Of a DNA stretch of 64,000 bases, positions 47,473 to 58,292 are shown in pieces (position 1 is the first letter of the stretch; each line of letters opens with the position of its first letter). This stretch comes from Halomonas sp. YLGW01 (GTDB lineage: Bacteria > Pseudomonadota > Gammaproteobacteria > Pseudomonadales > Halomonadaceae): assembly GCF_014840935.1 (NCBI RefSeq), contig NZ_CP062005.1:1612001-1676000 (forward strand), read 5' to 3'. The notes beneath the pieces are model-generated. The model saw only the letters and a program-made list of their open reading frames with translations, did not search any database and was not told the origin of the DNA. A program made the translations under genes and the position numbers.

Positions 47473-48777
47473 ATGCACCCGACACTCGAACAACACCACC
47501 TCGATCATCTGGGGGCGCTCCAGCGCGCCTACGGAGACGCCCTGGCGGCCAACGGCTTCGATGGTGTGCTGCTCTACAGCGGCCACCCGCATCGCCACTT
47601 CGGCGATGACCAACACGCGAGCTTCGCCACCTATGGTCACTTCCAGCATTGGGTGCCCCTCCAGGGGCTGGCGCACAGCTGGCTGCTGGTGCGTCCGGGA
47701 CAGAGGCCGCGGCTGCAACTGCACGCCCCCGAGGACTTCTGGCATCTGGGCACCACGCTGCCGGAGGAAGCCTGGGTCGAGACCCTGGCGATCGAGCGAG
47801 TCACGACCGACACGCCACCTCGCCTGCCGGCCGGCCGCTTTGCGGTGCTGGGCGAGGTCGATGATGAGACCGCTCGTGCGCTGGGCGCCGAGCTCAATCC
47901 CGCCGCACTGACCCAAGCGCTGGATGAGGGCCGCGTGCGCAAGAGCGCCTATGAGATCGCCTGCCTGCGCGAGGCCAACAGGTGCGCGGGGCTTGGCCAC
48001 CGCGCCGCCCGGGATGCCTTCTTCGACGGCGGGGCCGAACTGGATATCCAGCTCGCCTACCTCGGCGCCAGTCGTCAGCGGGAATCCGACCTGCCCTATC
48101 AGAATATCGTGGGCGTCAATCGCCATGCCGCCGTGCTGCACTATCAGCACTATGATGTCGTTCCCGCCGCCGATCATCATGGTTTGCTGGTGGATGCCGG
48201 ACATCGCTACCGGGGCTACGCCGCCGACATCACCCGCACCTGGGCCGGCGGCGATGCAAGCGATGTCTTCGCCGGTCTGATCGAGGGCGTCACGTCCCTG
48301 CAGCGGGGGCTGATCGACGCCATGGCACCGGGTGTCGACTACCCGGATCTTCATGGCCGCATGCACCAGGCATTGGGGACACTGCTCGGCGAGTTGGGGC
48401 TGACCCGCTGCAGCGCTGCAGCCGCCGTCGACCAGGGCATCACTCGAGCCTTCTGCCCCCATGGCCTGGGGCACCTGCTGGGTCTGCAGGTTCATGATGT
48501 AGGGGGACGAACGAGCGCTGAGGGCGCCCCGCTTCCGCCCCCCGCCGAGCATCCTGCATTACGGCTGACGCGGCCGCTGGAGGCCGGCATGGTCGTGACC
48601 ATGGAGCCGGGCTGCTATGTGATCCCGATGCTCCTGAACCCATTGCGCCAGTCGCCGGCCGGGCAAGATGTCGACTGGTGCGTGGTGGACGCGTTGGCAC
48701 CCCATGGAGGGGTGCGCATCGAGGACAATGTCCTCGTCACCGAGCAGGGGGCCGAGAACCTGACGCCCGTCATCTGA
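47473..48777 (+). CDS. pepQ: Xaa-Pro dipeptidase, PepQ family
   Basis: M24 metallopeptidase of 434 aa that splits dipeptides with C-terminal proline. The five metal ligands are in LVDAGHRYRGYAADITRTW (two Asp), HGLGHLLGLQVHDVGG (His), VVTMEPGCYV (Glu) and VRIEDNVLV (Glu). PepQ has a typical N-terminal domain (GVLLYSGHPHRHFGDDQ). Length is near E. coli PepQ (443). GTG at 47461 is an alternative start; ATG at 47473 is preferred. It lies downstream of a peptide importer, fitting peptide use. Confidence 0.9.
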   Translation: MHPTLEQHHLDHLGALQRAYGDALAANGFDGVLLYSGHPHRHFGDDQHASFATYGHFQHWVPLQGLAHSWLLVRPGQRPRLQLHAPEDFWHLGTTLPEEAWVETLAIERVTTDTPPRLPAGRFAVLGEVDDETARALGAELNPAALTQALDEGRVRKSAYEIACLREANRCAGLGHRAARDAFFDGGAELDIQLAYLGASRQRESDLPYQNIVGVNRHAAVLHYQHYDVVPAADHHGLLVDAGHRYRGYAADITRTWAGGDASDVFAGLIEGVTSLQRGLIDAMAPGVDYPDLHGRMHQALGTLLGELGLTRCSAAAAVDQGITRAFCPHGLGHLLGLQVHDVGGRTSAEGAPLPPPAEHPALRLTRPLEAGMVVTMEPGCYVIPMLLNPLRQSPAGQDVDWCVVDALAPHGGVRIEDNVLVTEQGAENLTPVI

Positions 48778-48847
48778 TCCCGGAACGGTGTTGCACCGTC
48801 CTCCAGGCGCGATTAGCTTGTGACTAGGCCCACTGCGCGAGGCAGGC

Positions 48848-49885
48848 ATGTCCCGAACCATCGTTCCCGCCGACTTTCGCCCCGCCCGGGGGTTTGGCAA
48901 CCGACACCTGCAGACCCTGCTGCCGCGGATGTTGCCGACTCCCCGGCTCGCCTACGAGACGGAGATCATCAACCTGCCCGACGGGGACTTCGTCGAACTG
49001 GCCTGGGGACAGCCGGCGCCCAGAACGGAAGATGCCCCGCTGTTTATCCTGTTTCACGGGCTGGAGGGGGCGATCGACTCTCCGTATGCAAAGGGGCTGA
49101 TGGCGATGGCCGCTCGGCTCGGCTGGCGCAGCGTCCTGATGCACTTTCGAGGCTGTGGCCAGGCCCCCAACCGGCTGCCCCGGGCCTACCACAGTGGCGA
49201 TACCGCCGATGCCTACTGGGTGCTCGGTCAGCTGGCCAGGCGCTACCCCCATGCCCTCAAGGTGGCGGCTGGCGTGTCGCTCGGGGGCAATATGCTGGCC
49301 AAGCTGGTCGCCGAGCAGGGAGGCGACGGCCTCGACCTGGCGGGTGCTATCGTCATCAGTGCACCACTGGATCTGGCCGCCAGTGCCGATGCCCTGAATC
49401 GCGGCTTTGCCAGGGTCTACCAGCGCCATCTGCTGAAGGATCTGAAACGCAAGGTGGTGGCCAAGATGCGCCTGGGTCCCCTGCCGATCGCCTTGACCCC
49501 ACATCAATTACGCGAGCTGGACACCTTCTGGGCCTACGACAACGAGGTCACGGCCCCGCTGCATGGGTTCGCCTCGGCAAGCGACTACTACGCGCGTGCC
49601 TCGGCGGGACGACTGCTGAGCGATATCGAGCTGCCGACCCTGGTGCTGCATGCCGCCGACGATCCCTTCATGCCCAGTGACCTCTTCGAGCGGCTGCCCA
49701 CCCCCGCGGATGCCGTGCGGGTCGAAATCGCCCGGCACGGCGGCCACGTGGGCTTCATCGAGGCGCGTCACGGCAGGCTGGGTTCCTGGCTTCTTCGCCG
49801 CGTGGCGAGACAGCTCGACGACTGGGCCTCGTCAGGCTCGTTGCCTCACTGGCCCGCCTCCGTCGCTAGCCGATCGGACAGCTGA
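48848..49885 (+). CDS. YheT-family alpha/beta hydrolase
   Basis: Protein of 345 aa of the YheT/ABHD1-3 group. N-terminal [20 protein letters not shown] is characteristic. Nucleophile Ser is in [11 protein letters not shown], the oxyanion region is [10 protein letters not shown], and the acid and His are in [10 protein letters not shown] and [10 protein letters not shown]. Probably an esterase or lipid hydrolase; the substrate is unknown. Its last 20 bp overlap the convergent msrA. Confidence 0.87.
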   Translation: MSRTIVPADFRPARGFGNRHLQTLLPRMLPTPRLAYETEIINLPDGDFVELAWGQPAPRTEDAPLFILFHGLEGAIDSPYAKGLMAMAARLGWRSVLMHFRGCGQAPNRLPRAYHSGDTADAYWVLGQLARRYPHALKVAAGVSLGGNMLAKLVAEQGGDGLDLAGAIVISAPLDLAASADALNRGFARVYQRHLLKDLKRKVVAKMRLGPLPIALTPHQLRELDTFWAYDNEVTAPLHGFASASDYYARASAGRLLSDIELPTLVLHAADDPFMPSDLFERLPTPADAVRVEIARHGGHVGFIEARHGRLGSWLLRRVARQLDDWASSGSLPHWPASVASRSDS

Positions 49886-50501
49886 CGCCGGTGCCCTTCA
49901 GCCCGCAATAGCCATTGGGGTTCTTGGCCAGGTACTGCTGGTGATACTCCTCGCCGTAGTAGAAGGCCTCGAGGGGGGCGAGCTCGGTGGTGATCTCCCC
50001 GCCTCCCGCGGCCTTGAGTGCCTGCTGGTATTGCGCGCGACTCTGCTCCGCCGCCTGGCGCTGGGCGTCGCTGGTAACGTAGATGGCCGAACGGTACTGG
50101 GTGCCGATGTCATTGCCCTGACGCATCCCCTGAGTCGGGTCGTGTGCCTCCCAGAAGGTGGTCAGCAGACGCTCCAGCGAGATCACTGCCGGGTCATAGA
50201 TCACGCGGACCACCTCGGTATGACCGGTCCAGCCGGTGCAGGTCTCTTCGTAGGTGGGGTTGGGGGTATATCCGCCGGCGTAGCCGACCGCCGTGACCAC
50301 GACCCCGGGAAGCTCCCAAAACAGACGTTCGGCGCCCCAGAAACACCCGAGCCCCAGCACGATCTCTTCACTGCCGTCGGGAAATGGCGGGCGCATCGCG
50401 GCTCCGGTGACATGATGGATGCCGCTGATGGGCAGCGGCACATCGCGGCCCGGCAGCGCCCGCTCGGGGCTGACGGGGTGTTGCTTGTCGGCATGGCGCA
50501 T
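49866..50501 (-). CDS. msrA: Peptide methionine-S-oxide reductase MsrA
   Basis: Repair enzyme of 211 aa that reduces methionine S-sulfoxide in proteins. Catalytic Cys in [11 protein letters not shown], and C-terminal recycling Cys in [14 protein letters not shown]. The N-terminus ([26 protein letters not shown]) matches the long E. coli-type MsrA. AAGGAG precedes the ATG. The gene is alone, and its 3' end overlaps the hydrolase gene from the other strand. Confidence 0.95.
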   Translation of the reverse strand: MRHADKQHPVSPERALPGRDVPLPISGIHHVTGAAMRPPFPDGSEEIVLGLGCFWGAERLFWELPGVVVTAVGYAGGYTPNPTYEETCTGWTGHTEVVRVIYDPAVISLERLLTTFWEAHDPTQGMRQGNDIGTQYRSAIYVTSDAQRQAAEQSRAQYQQALKAAGGGEITTELAPLEAFYYGEEYHQQYLAKNPNGYCGLKGTGVSCPIG

Positions 50502-50539
50502 AAGGAGCTCCTTGGCCTTGCGAAGAATGTTGAAAAGAT

Positions 50540-53500
50540 TCAGGGCCTGGGGTTCGCCTTGCCCAGGCTGAAGCTATAGACCAGATCGATGGCCTGGGCG
50601 GCGCCCGACACGGCCTCGAGGTAGAGGTTGCGCCACAGGGTATAGCGCAGGGTCAGCTCGGCGATGGGTTCGAAGACGCCCACGCCATAACTGACTCGCA
50701 GATCGTCGCTGAGTTGCCCGCTGACCACTACCTCGGATTCCTCGCCGCTTCCCGCCGTGTCCAGGGTCAGATCGCCAATGCCAAACACCTCGCCGATCTG
50801 GCCGATCGCACCGCCGGTGCGAGACAGGGAGAGCCCGATCAGTGCCGAGGTCAAGGCGCCATCATCGGCTTCCGTATCGTTCGGCGCGCGACCGCGCAGC
50901 AGATAGGACAGGGCTCTGGACTCATTCATGGACGGTTCGGAAAAGACCGAGAGGCTCGGTGAGGTTGCCGATCCCGTGACCCTCAGGCCTGCGATCACAT
51001 TGTCCTCGGTTCTTTCCTGGTTGCGTATCGCCTCGAACTGCAACAGCGGTTGATCGGCAGGACCGCTGAACAACAGTTGCCCCTGGCGAATCGTCAGATC
51101 CTGACCGTAGGCCCGGAAACGGCCGCCGACCAGGCTGACCTCGCCAAACAACTGGACCGGTCCGCTGCTCTGGCGCACCTGTAAGCGACCATCCAGGCCG
51201 GTTTCCAGGCCATAGGCCTTCAGTTCCATATCCGGGCCCAGCAGCAGGTCGACCCGAATGCGGGTGGCCATCCCGGCCTCGGCCAACGCCTCGGCGGTGT
51301 CCTCCCCGGTCCCGGCCTGCTCGGCGCGAGCCGCCTCGCGGCGCGCACGACGTTCATCGCGCCGGGTGATGATGATCTCGTCGGGACTCGGGCTGATCGC
51401 CGAAGGCGGAAACTGGCCGATCTCCAGGCGTGCCCAGGGCACCCTGACCTGACCGCCCACACTGAGCAATTCCGGTGTCACGTCGATGGACAGGTCTGGC
51501 GCGATGCGCAGTCGCCCGATATCCGGAATATCCAGTTGCAGCGGCTCCTCCTGGCCGTCGATCGAAAGCGCCAATTGCCAATCGTCGGGGCGCGGCCAGC
51601 GTGCATCGCCGTCGATATCCAGCCGCCCACGCTCGCTGTGGATCACCCCGTCGATCTGCCCACTGTCTCCGGCCAGGCGCAGTGTCACCCGACCGTCGCG
51701 AACGGCGATGGGAAGACCACTTCCCTTTGCCTGGAGGCCAGCGAGTTCGATCTCGCCATCCAGGGTGGGACGGGACAGGGCGCCGCCCAGGGCGACATCG
51801 CCGTTCAGGCGACCTTCGAGAGTATCCATGTCGGGCAAGAGAGGCTGGTAGGCGGCCAGTTGGAGCCCTTGCAGACGCAGGCGGCCTTCCAGCGCCCCCT
51901 GTCCTTGAGGATCATCGATGCGCATCGTCAGGCTGGCGGTGCCGGCATCGCCCAGATCCAGGTCGAGGGCAGCATTCACCGCCTCCTGGGTCGCATCCGC
52001 ATTCAGCGCAAGCTGTGCCGTGGGCAGCGTGACGGCCTGACCATAGGCATCCCGAGCCTCGATGGCGAGGCGACTGTCGAGATCTGCCTCGAGTGTCCAA
52101 TCGCGGCCCTGATCGCGCCAGGAAAGAGCGACACCGGCGCGACTCTCGCCGGTCGCGCGCCAATCAACGGGCAGATAGGGCTCGAGTAGGGCCATGGGAA
52201 ACTCCGAGAGCTCCAGCACCGCGCGCCCCTGCTGCGCCGAGGCCTCGATGCGATCGGTGCTGCACAGGCGACCGCCTTCTTCTCGGCGCAGGCAGAACGG
52301 CGACAGGCTGGCCGCAGCCTCGGGGATGTCCAGCTCGAACGCCAGGGCTTCCTCCAGGCGCAGCGTGCCCAGATCGGCATCCACCTCCAAGGGCATCAGT
52401 TGCCCCTGGTAGCGGTCTCGGGCCGCATTCAGCTCGCCCTCGAGCGTCAGACCGGCCCGCGATAGGGGCATGCCACGCCCGGCGGTGGCCTCGACCGTCA
52501 GGCGGTGGGCGGAGAGTCTCCCCTCGAGACCTGCTTCGAGACGGGACAGTCGCTGCCCAGCCGCGATGAGGCGGTCCACCGTGAGCTGGATATCGAGCTC
52601 CGGGTCATCCAGGCCAAGGGTACGAGCACGCAGCGACAAGGCTTCTATGCGGTTGTCGGCGACGACCAGGCGTTCGCCACGCAGGTCCAGCACAAGGGCG
52701 GGAGACTTCAGGCTGCCATCGAGGCTGAAGTCGCCGTTCAGGGTGCCGTCGAGCTCGGGTGACAGCGTGGCCAGCTCCGACGCCTCCAGCGAACCGGAGA
52801 GCGCCATCTGCTCGCCGACCCGCCCTTGTGCGACGAGGCGATTCTCCCCCTGACGCAGATCGAGACGATCGATCTGCCAGCGCATGTCGCTGTTGCCACT
52901 CAGGCTGGCCGACAGGGAGACCGGTAATTCATTGAGGCTTCCGTCGATGGCGAGTTCGGGGACCGCGAGTCGCCAGCCTTCGCCGGCCTGAGTGAAACTG
53001 AGCGTCGCATCACCGTCCAAGCGGCCTGCCACGGCGCTGGTATAGGCGCCGGGATCGAGGCCATCGAGGTTGATGGTGGCATCCAGCTCGACTCCCTCGG
53101 CCCAGTTGACTCGCCCGCGACTGATCAGCGCGCCTTCACCGCTCTTCAGCGAGAGCGGCAGCCAGGCGAAGTGCTCGGCATCGCCGGTGCCGGTGGCCGC
53201 CAAGCGCGTGGGAGCCACCTCGGGGCCTTCGGCCACGGCCGACAGGGCCAGTCGATACTCGAGCAGGTTGCCTTCCAGGCGCGCCTTGAGATCTTGCAGT
53301 CGATAGGGTTCCGGCGTGGTGGTGTTCTTCTCACCCGATGAGGCGGCGGCCAGCGGCCACTGCAGTGCCTCGGATTCAAGCGTCAGCACGAAGGGTAGCG
53401 TCGGCGCCAGAGCATCCAGGCTGGCCTCGATCCGTGCGGCCGCAGGCCCCGCCGCCTCGAGGGAGACCTCTAGCGCGGCGAGGCTGCCCCCCAGCCGCAG

Positions 53501-54529
53501 GTCGAGGCGCTCGCCGGCAAGTTCCGGCAAGGCACCCAGCGCCTTGATCTCGGTCACGAGGCTTGCCTCCAGGGGGTAGTCCCCGCGCAGCGAGACCCTG
53601 GCCTCGAGGCGCGCCTCGGCCTCGGGCATGGCGAGCAGCAGCGGCGAGACCTGGATCTCGCTGCCCTCCCCCGACAGGGAGAGCGACAGGCGATCGATCC
53701 GATAGGGCGTCGGCCCGGTGAGCGCAGCGTCGTCGATCACCAGGCTTGGCACCTCGATGGCCACCGGCAGGCTGATCGCCGGAAGCGTGAGGCGTTCACG
53801 CTTGGCTAGCGGGACGCTGGACTCGTCGGGGGCATCCGGGCTGACGGCGACCGTTGGCGCCTGGCGCGCCACGTCGCCGGCGCTGTCGATAGCGGACGCT
53901 GACAGCGAGCGAGGTGGAGCGTCGGCGCCCTCCAGGGCCAACGCCTGCCCCTCGGAGCTCGGCAGGGTCAGGCGCAGGCCCGACAGGGTGGTCGGCGACA
54001 GCGTAAAGGTGCTTGCCTCTAGCGACGCCCCCGTTCGGAAGCGGGACCAGGTCAGCAGGGTGCCGTCGGCAAGACGCACCTCGACATCATCGAGAAAGAC
54101 CTCTCGCAGCTCCACGGGAAATGGCAGGTGGATCGTCGGCGCGCCTGCTTCCTCGACCGGCGCCTCGTCCGGCGTACCGGGTTCCCCGGCCGCCAGGCGA
54201 ATGCGCGCTCCTTCCACGCCCAGGCGATCGAGACATAGCTTGCTGTCGAGCAGGCAGTCATCGGCCCAGGCGAGCTCCAGGCGCTCGATCGCGACACTGG
54301 CCTGCCCGGCCTCGAGGCGTAGCCCCTCGATCACCAGCCGATCCAGCGGTGCGCCGGACGCCTCGCGATAACTGAAAGAGCCTCTCTCCTGCCCCTGTTC
54401 CAGCAGCAGGCCGGTGCCCCAGGGAGACAGTGCAAGCCCCAGGATCAGGGTGAGCAGGCCGATCAGCCAGATGGGTATCCAAAGCAGCAGGCGCATCAGT
54501 CCCTTGCTCCAGGCCTTGAGTCGCGTCAT
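50540..54529 (-). CDS. tamB: Translocation and assembly module inner-membrane protein TamB
   Basis: Large protein of 1329 aa with an N-terminal membrane anchor ([25 protein letters not shown]). A long beta-helical AsmA-like body bridges the periplasm, and a C-terminal DUF490/TamB domain ([26 protein letters not shown] ... [17 protein letters not shown]) ends in an outer-membrane-like pattern. TamB works with TamA in outer-membrane protein insertion and phospholipid traffic. It is the third gene of coiled-coil-tamA-tamB, starting 21 bp after tamA stops. Confidence 0.92.
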   Translation of the reverse strand: MTRLKAWSKGLMRLLLWIPIWLIGLLTLILGLALSPWGTGLLLEQGQERGSFSYREASGAPLDRLVIEGLRLEAGQASVAIERLELAWADDCLLDSKLCLDRLGVEGARIRLAAGEPGTPDEAPVEEAGAPTIHLPFPVELREVFLDDVEVRLADGTLLTWSRFRTGASLEASTFTLSPTTLSGLRLTLPSSEGQALALEGADAPPRSLSASAIDSAGDVARQAPTVAVSPDAPDESSVPLAKRERLTLPAISLPVAIEVPSLVIDDAALTGPTPYRIDRLSLSLSGEGSEIQVSPLLLAMPEAEARLEARVSLRGDYPLEASLVTEIKALGALPELAGERLDLRLGGSLAALEVSLEAAGPAAARIEASLDALAPTLPFVLTLESEALQWPLAAASSGEKNTTTPEPYRLQDLKARLEGNLLEYRLALSAVAEGPEVAPTRLAATGTGDAEHFAWLPLSLKSGEGALISRGRVNWAEGVELDATINLDGLDPGAYTSAVAGRLDGDATLSFTQAGEGWRLAVPELAIDGSLNELPVSLSASLSGNSDMRWQIDRLDLRQGENRLVAQGRVGEQMALSGSLEASELATLSPELDGTLNGDFSLDGSLKSPALVLDLRGERLVVADNRIEALSLRARTLGLDDPELDIQLTVDRLIAAGQRLSRLEAGLEGRLSAHRLTVEATAGRGMPLSRAGLTLEGELNAARDRYQGQLMPLEVDADLGTLRLEEALAFELDIPEAAASLSPFCLRREEGGRLCSTDRIEASAQQGRAVLELSEFPMALLEPYLPVDWRATGESRAGVALSWRDQGRDWTLEADLDSRLAIEARDAYGQAVTLPTAQLALNADATQEAVNAALDLDLGDAGTASLTMRIDDPQGQGALEGRLRLQGLQLAAYQPLLPDMDTLEGRLNGDVALGGALSRPTLDGEIELAGLQAKGSGLPIAVRDGRVTLRLAGDSGQIDGVIHSERGRLDIDGDARWPRPDDWQLALSIDGQEEPLQLDIPDIGRLRIAPDLSIDVTPELLSVGGQVRVPWARLEIGQFPPSAISPSPDEIIITRRDERRARREAARAEQAGTGEDTAEALAEAGMATRIRVDLLLGPDMELKAYGLETGLDGRLQVRQSSGPVQLFGEVSLVGGRFRAYGQDLTIRQGQLLFSGPADQPLLQFEAIRNQERTEDNVIAGLRVTGSATSPSLSVFSEPSMNESRALSYLLRGRAPNDTEADDGALTSALIGLSLSRTGGAIGQIGEVFGIGDLTLDTAGSGEESEVVVSGQLSDDLRVSYGVGVFEPIAELTLRYTLWRNLYLEAVSGAAQAIDLVYSFSLGKANPRP

Positions 54530-54550
54530 GCCAGTATTGTCCCTCTCGAT

Positions 54551-56452
54551 TTAGAACTCCGGGCCGATGGAGAAGTGAATGCGATAGTCGTTGTCCTCGT
54601 CGTCATAGGGGTGGGCCACATCGAAGCGAATCGGGCCCACCGGCGAAACCCAGCGGATCCCGAGGCCTGCGCCGGTCTTCACCTCGAGGGCCGACCAGGC
54701 GTTGAAGGCGTTACCCGTGTCGACGAAGGCCGCGCCCCACCAGTCGCCGGTGATCCGGCGCTGCGCCTCGAGCCCGGCCGTCAACAGATGCCGGCCGCCG
54801 ACCAGTTCCCCGTCATCGTTCTCGGGAGACAGGCTTTCATAGGAATAGCCGCGCACGCTGCGATCACCACCTGCGAAGAAGCGCAGGGAAGGCGGTATCT
54901 TGTCGAAGTCGTTGGTCTGGATAGCGCCCAGGCCTGTCCGCGCGATAAAGCGATTGTCGTTGCCGATCATGCGCAGCCACTGGGTATCGAGGGTCGCCCT
55001 CAGGAAGGTGGCATCCGATCCCCAGACGGTGTCCGAATACGCCAGGGCCAGCCGCTGACGATCCCCCCAGGTCGGGAAAATGGGATTACGGCTACGGGTG
55101 CGTGACCAGCTGATGCCTGGGTAATACAGCAGGACCTGATCTTCCTCGTCGGCCTGGGTGTAATCCTCGTAGGTGGTCCGCACGAACAGATCCTGGGTCC
55201 AGCCGTTGTCGAACTTCCAGCGTCGCGACACTTCCGCCGATATCTCCAGGCTATTGGTGTCTTCGTTGTCGACCTGCTGGAAGCCGTAGTTGATGGCATA
55301 GCTGTCACGCAGCGGGTTCTCGAGCGGGATCAGATACTCGCCGGAGAACTCTTGTTCCGGTGCGGAGAGGAACAGCTCATTGCTCAGGCTATGACCCGCG
55401 CTGTTCATCCAGGGCTGCGTCCATGAAAACCGGGTACGCGGCCCCACGTCGGTGGCATAGCCGATACCGACCTCGAACTGATGGCGGTCGGCTGGCACCA
55501 GGGTGACATCCACCGGGACTTCGTGACGCTGATCCGGATAGAGGCGGCTCGCGGCGAGTAGCGCCTGCTGGGCGATGCGATCGGCCTCTTCTCTTTCGGC
55601 CTGTCGTGCGGCGCTCTCGCCATCCAGCTCGACCTCTTGCCACCAGGGGGCCAGAGCCCGCCCCGAGGGCGGTTCCAGTGCCAGATCGGAGGCATTGTCC
55701 AGCCGCGGGTGCACACTGATCGAGGAGAACCAGTTGCTCTGGGACAGCCGCTGGTTGTATAGCGCCAGTTGCCCCGCCAGATATGGATCGCCGGACTCGA
55801 AGGGCAGCATCATGCGCAGGCGATCCTCGTCGATCTGGCTGCCCTGGATATCGATGTCACCGAAACGGTAGCGAGGACCGCTGGCCAGGTGCAGGTAGAT
55901 GCGTGCGCTCTGCTCCCAGGGGCGCACCTCCATGCGTCGGGTCGGAAAGTCGGCATCGAAATAGCCCCGCTGCAGGGCAAGCGATGACAGCTTGCCGCGC
56001 AGGCTGTCGTATGGGGCATGTTCCAGCGGGTCACCGACCTCGAGTCCCGGGTCGGCCAGTACGTCGTCGAAGGCCTCGTCCTGCTGTGCATCGCCTGTGA
56101 TCGACAGATCCAGGACGGTGATCGTGACCCTCGGCCCTGGCGTGATAGCAAGCGTGGCTTCCTCGATGGGGTCGCCCGTGAAGCGAATCGCGACGCTTGG
56201 GTCGTAGTAGCCAAAGACGCGCATGGCCTCGAGAGCCTGATTGCGGACCTGGGCACGCAACCGTTCTTCGCGATACTGGGACGGCTCGATGCCCTCCAGA
56301 TAGAGCACCACATTGTCCGCGGCCGGCCCCTCGAGCCCCTCGATCTCCACGTCCAGCGCCTGGGCCGCCGTGGCCGCGCTCAGACAAAGGCCCGCAAGGC
56401 TCCATCGCCATGGACGGTGCCAGGCCCTTTGCCATGTTCGCGGCAGGCGCAT
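54551..56452 (-). CDS. tamA: Outer-membrane assembly factor TamA
   Basis: Omp85-family protein of 633 aa: signal peptide (~1-32, ending AAQA), three POTRA domains (~33-265), then a 16-strand barrel with the VRGY-type motif (GGDRSVRGYSYESLSPENDDGELVGGRHLL) and a final strand DYRIHFSIGPEF. It partners with TamB. Its ATG begins immediately after the TAG of the upstream coiled-coil gene (TAGATG). Confidence 0.94.
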   Translation of the reverse strand: MRLPRTWQRAWHRPWRWSLAGLCLSAATAAQALDVEIEGLEGPAADNVVLYLEGIEPSQYREERLRAQVRNQALEAMRVFGYYDPSVAIRFTGDPIEEATLAITPGPRVTITVLDLSITGDAQQDEAFDDVLADPGLEVGDPLEHAPYDSLRGKLSSLALQRGYFDADFPTRRMEVRPWEQSARIYLHLASGPRYRFGDIDIQGSQIDEDRLRMMLPFESGDPYLAGQLALYNQRLSQSNWFSSISVHPRLDNASDLALEPPSGRALAPWWQEVELDGESAARQAEREEADRIAQQALLAASRLYPDQRHEVPVDVTLVPADRHQFEVGIGYATDVGPRTRFSWTQPWMNSAGHSLSNELFLSAPEQEFSGEYLIPLENPLRDSYAINYGFQQVDNEDTNSLEISAEVSRRWKFDNGWTQDLFVRTTYEDYTQADEEDQVLLYYPGISWSRTRSRNPIFPTWGDRQRLALAYSDTVWGSDATFLRATLDTQWLRMIGNDNRFIARTGLGAIQTNDFDKIPPSLRFFAGGDRSVRGYSYESLSPENDDGELVGGRHLLTAGLEAQRRITGDWWGAAFVDTGNAFNAWSALEVKTGAGLGIRWVSPVGPIRFDVAHPYDDEDNDYRIHFSIGPEF

Positions 56453-57301
56453 CTAGCGGCTCTCCAGCGATTCCAGCTGGGCACTGATGGCCAGCTGCGA
56501 CTGGCGCAGTTCGGTGAGCTGAGCACGGTGCTCGTCGAGGCGCCGCGCGAGCGTCTCTCGAGTCGAGGCGGCCTCGTCCTGAGTCGATGCCAGCGCATCG
56601 AGGCGGGATGCCAGCGCATCCTGGTCGGTTTCGAGGGAACGGGTCGAGCTCATCAGTGAGGCGGATATCACCTCCTGAGCGGACTGGCGCTGTTCGGTCT
56701 GGGCGAGTTTCTCCGCCAGGCCGTCGAGGCGCTCGGGTAGCGCGTTGGCGTTGCCCTCCATCCTGTCCAGGCGGGCCGTCAGGGCCGCTCGAGCATCATC
56801 GCCGTTGCGCTCCAGGGCATCCAGCGAGCTGCGCGTCGCATCGAGGACGGCCTGAAGGGTGTCCTGGCGATCGGACTGCGACGCGAGACGCTCGACAAGC
56901 GCCTGAGTGTCTCCGACACCGCTGAGGCTATCACCCAACCTGGCCAGCTGGGTCGCCTGCTCGTTGAGACGCTGGACCAGTTCGCCCTGCTCCTCGCCGA
57001 GCACATCCAGGGCATTCTCGAAACGTTCGAGGTTGCCACCGCGATTGTCTTGGAGGCCGTCGAAGCGAGCATGCACGTTGGATAGCTGGCCCTGGAGCTG
57101 ACGGATTTCCGCGTTGAGGGTCAGACGCTCCTGCCAGGCCAGGTAGCCAAGCCACGCCAAGGCGCCCATGAGCAGCAGCACCAGGCACCAGAGGGGCCAT
57201 AACCGAGGCGCCGCTGGTGCATAGCGCGCCTGGCCGCCCAAGCTGGCATTCACGTCCGGCACGATGCGGGTCAGGCGCTCTTCCTCCGGGCGCTCGGCCA
57301 T
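56453..57301 (-). CDS. Membrane-anchored coiled-coil protein upstream of tamAB
   Basis: Protein of 282 aa. A cytoplasmic N-terminus of about 32 residues is followed by one TM (LWPLWCLVLLLMGALAWLGYLAW), then about 220 residues of heptad coiled coil rich in Leu, Arg, Gln and Glu, projecting into the periplasm. I do not recognise a named family. AAGGAG lies 7 bp before the ATG at 57301; a 26-residue extension lacks support. It abuts tamA (TAGATG), which suggests a role near the Tam machinery or peptidoglycan; this is inferred. Confidence 0.82.
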   Translation of the reverse strand: MAERPEEERLTRIVPDVNASLGGQARYAPAAPRLWPLWCLVLLLMGALAWLGYLAWQERLTLNAEIRQLQGQLSNVHARFDGLQDNRGGNLERFENALDVLGEEQGELVQRLNEQATQLARLGDSLSGVGDTQALVERLASQSDRQDTLQAVLDATRSSLDALERNGDDARAALTARLDRMEGNANALPERLDGLAEKLAQTEQRQSAQEVISASLMSSTRSLETDQDALASRLDALASTQDEAASTRETLARRLDEHRAQLTELRQSQLAISAQLESLESR

Positions 57302-57593
57302 AGGAAACTCCTTGCCAGGTAATAAAATGGGGCCGGGGTGACCGCTATTGGGGCCAAGCCCTCCGTCATTGGCGAGCATACCCCAGAGTGCTATGATGAG
57401 GCGACACTACATAAGCGCAGATGCTTGGTATTGTAAGGTTTTTTGTTCGCACGAGCATGCTTCCGGGCCCTGTTTCCTAACGGAATGATCTGAGATCCAT
57501 CCTGGCGAATTGGATCCGAGACCCTTGAATTATGTTCGTGGGTCACCAGTACTTGAGTTGGTGTACCTTCCCTTGACCGACGAGGAGTAAATC
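57302..57593 (+). other. Upstream region of sodB with a leader hairpin
   Basis: This 292-bp region between the coiled-coil gene and sodB has no credible gene. The transcribed leader contains a bulged stem-loop, GGTCACCA paired with TGGTGTACC (57541-57567), 27 bp before the ATG. Strong ribosome site GAGGAG lies 8 bp before the start. A promoter must lie here but no convincing -35/-10 pair was found. Confidence 0.5.
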
Positions 57594-58172
57594 ATGGCAT
57601 TCGAACTACCCGCCCTGCCGTACGAAATGAACGCGCTTGAACCGCACATTTCTGCCGAGACTCTGGAATACCATTACGGCAAGCACCACCAGACCTACGT
57701 GACCAAGCTCAACCAGATGACCGATGGCACCGACGATGCCAACAAGTCTCTGGAAGAAATCATCAAGTCTTCCTCCGGCGGTCTCTTCAACCAGGCGGCT
57801 CAGGTCTGGAACCACACCTTCTACTGGCACTGCCTGTCGCCGAACGGCGGTGGCGAGCCGACCGGCGCGCTGGCCGAGGCCATCAACGCCAAGTTTGGTT
57901 CTTTCGCCGAGTTCAAGGAAGCCTTCAATGCCAAGGCCGCGGGCAACTTCGGTTCCGGCTGGACCTGGCTGATCAAGACCGACGACGGCGGCGTGGACAT
58001 CGTCAACACCGATGATGCCGACACTCCGGTCGCGCATGGCCAGACACCGCTGCTGACGATCGATGTGTGGGAGCACGCCTACTACATCGACTACCGCAAC
58101 GCGCGTCCGAAGTACCTCGAGAACGTGTGGAAGATCCTCAACTGGGACTTCGTTGCGCAGAACTTCGCGTAA
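57594..58172 (+). CDS. sodB: Superoxide dismutase, iron type
   Basis: Protein of 192 aa that dismutates superoxide in the cytosol. Metal ligands: His in LEYHYGKHH, His in [10 protein letters not shown], Asp and His in [21 protein letters not shown]. Fe-type pattern NGGGEPTG and [10 protein letters not shown] supports iron rather than manganese. It stands alone and ends in a strong terminator. Confidence 0.95.
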   Translation: MAFELPALPYEMNALEPHISAETLEYHYGKHHQTYVTKLNQMTDGTDDANKSLEEIIKSSSGGLFNQAAQVWNHTFYWHCLSPNGGGEPTGALAEAINAKFGSFAEFKEAFNAKAAGNFGSGWTWLIKTDDGGVDIVNTDDADTPVAHGQTPLLTIDVWEHAYYIDYRNARPKYLENVWKILNWDFVAQNFA

Positions 58173-58215
58173 CCAGTAGTAGAGTGAAGCCATCTCCTCG
58201 AGATGGCCTCTGATC

Positions 58216-58247
58216 AAGGCCCCCATCATCGGTGGGGGCCTTTTTTT
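58216..58247 (+). terminator. Rho-independent terminator of sodB
   Basis: AAGGCCCCCA (58216-58225) pairs with TGGGGGCCTT (58233-58242), followed by an unbroken T-run to 58247. It lies about 45 bp past the sodB stop. Confidence 0.92.
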
Positions 58248-58292
58248 GTTTTGTCTTTCGCATGCAGTTATTCCATAGACCCAAGGGGTGAC

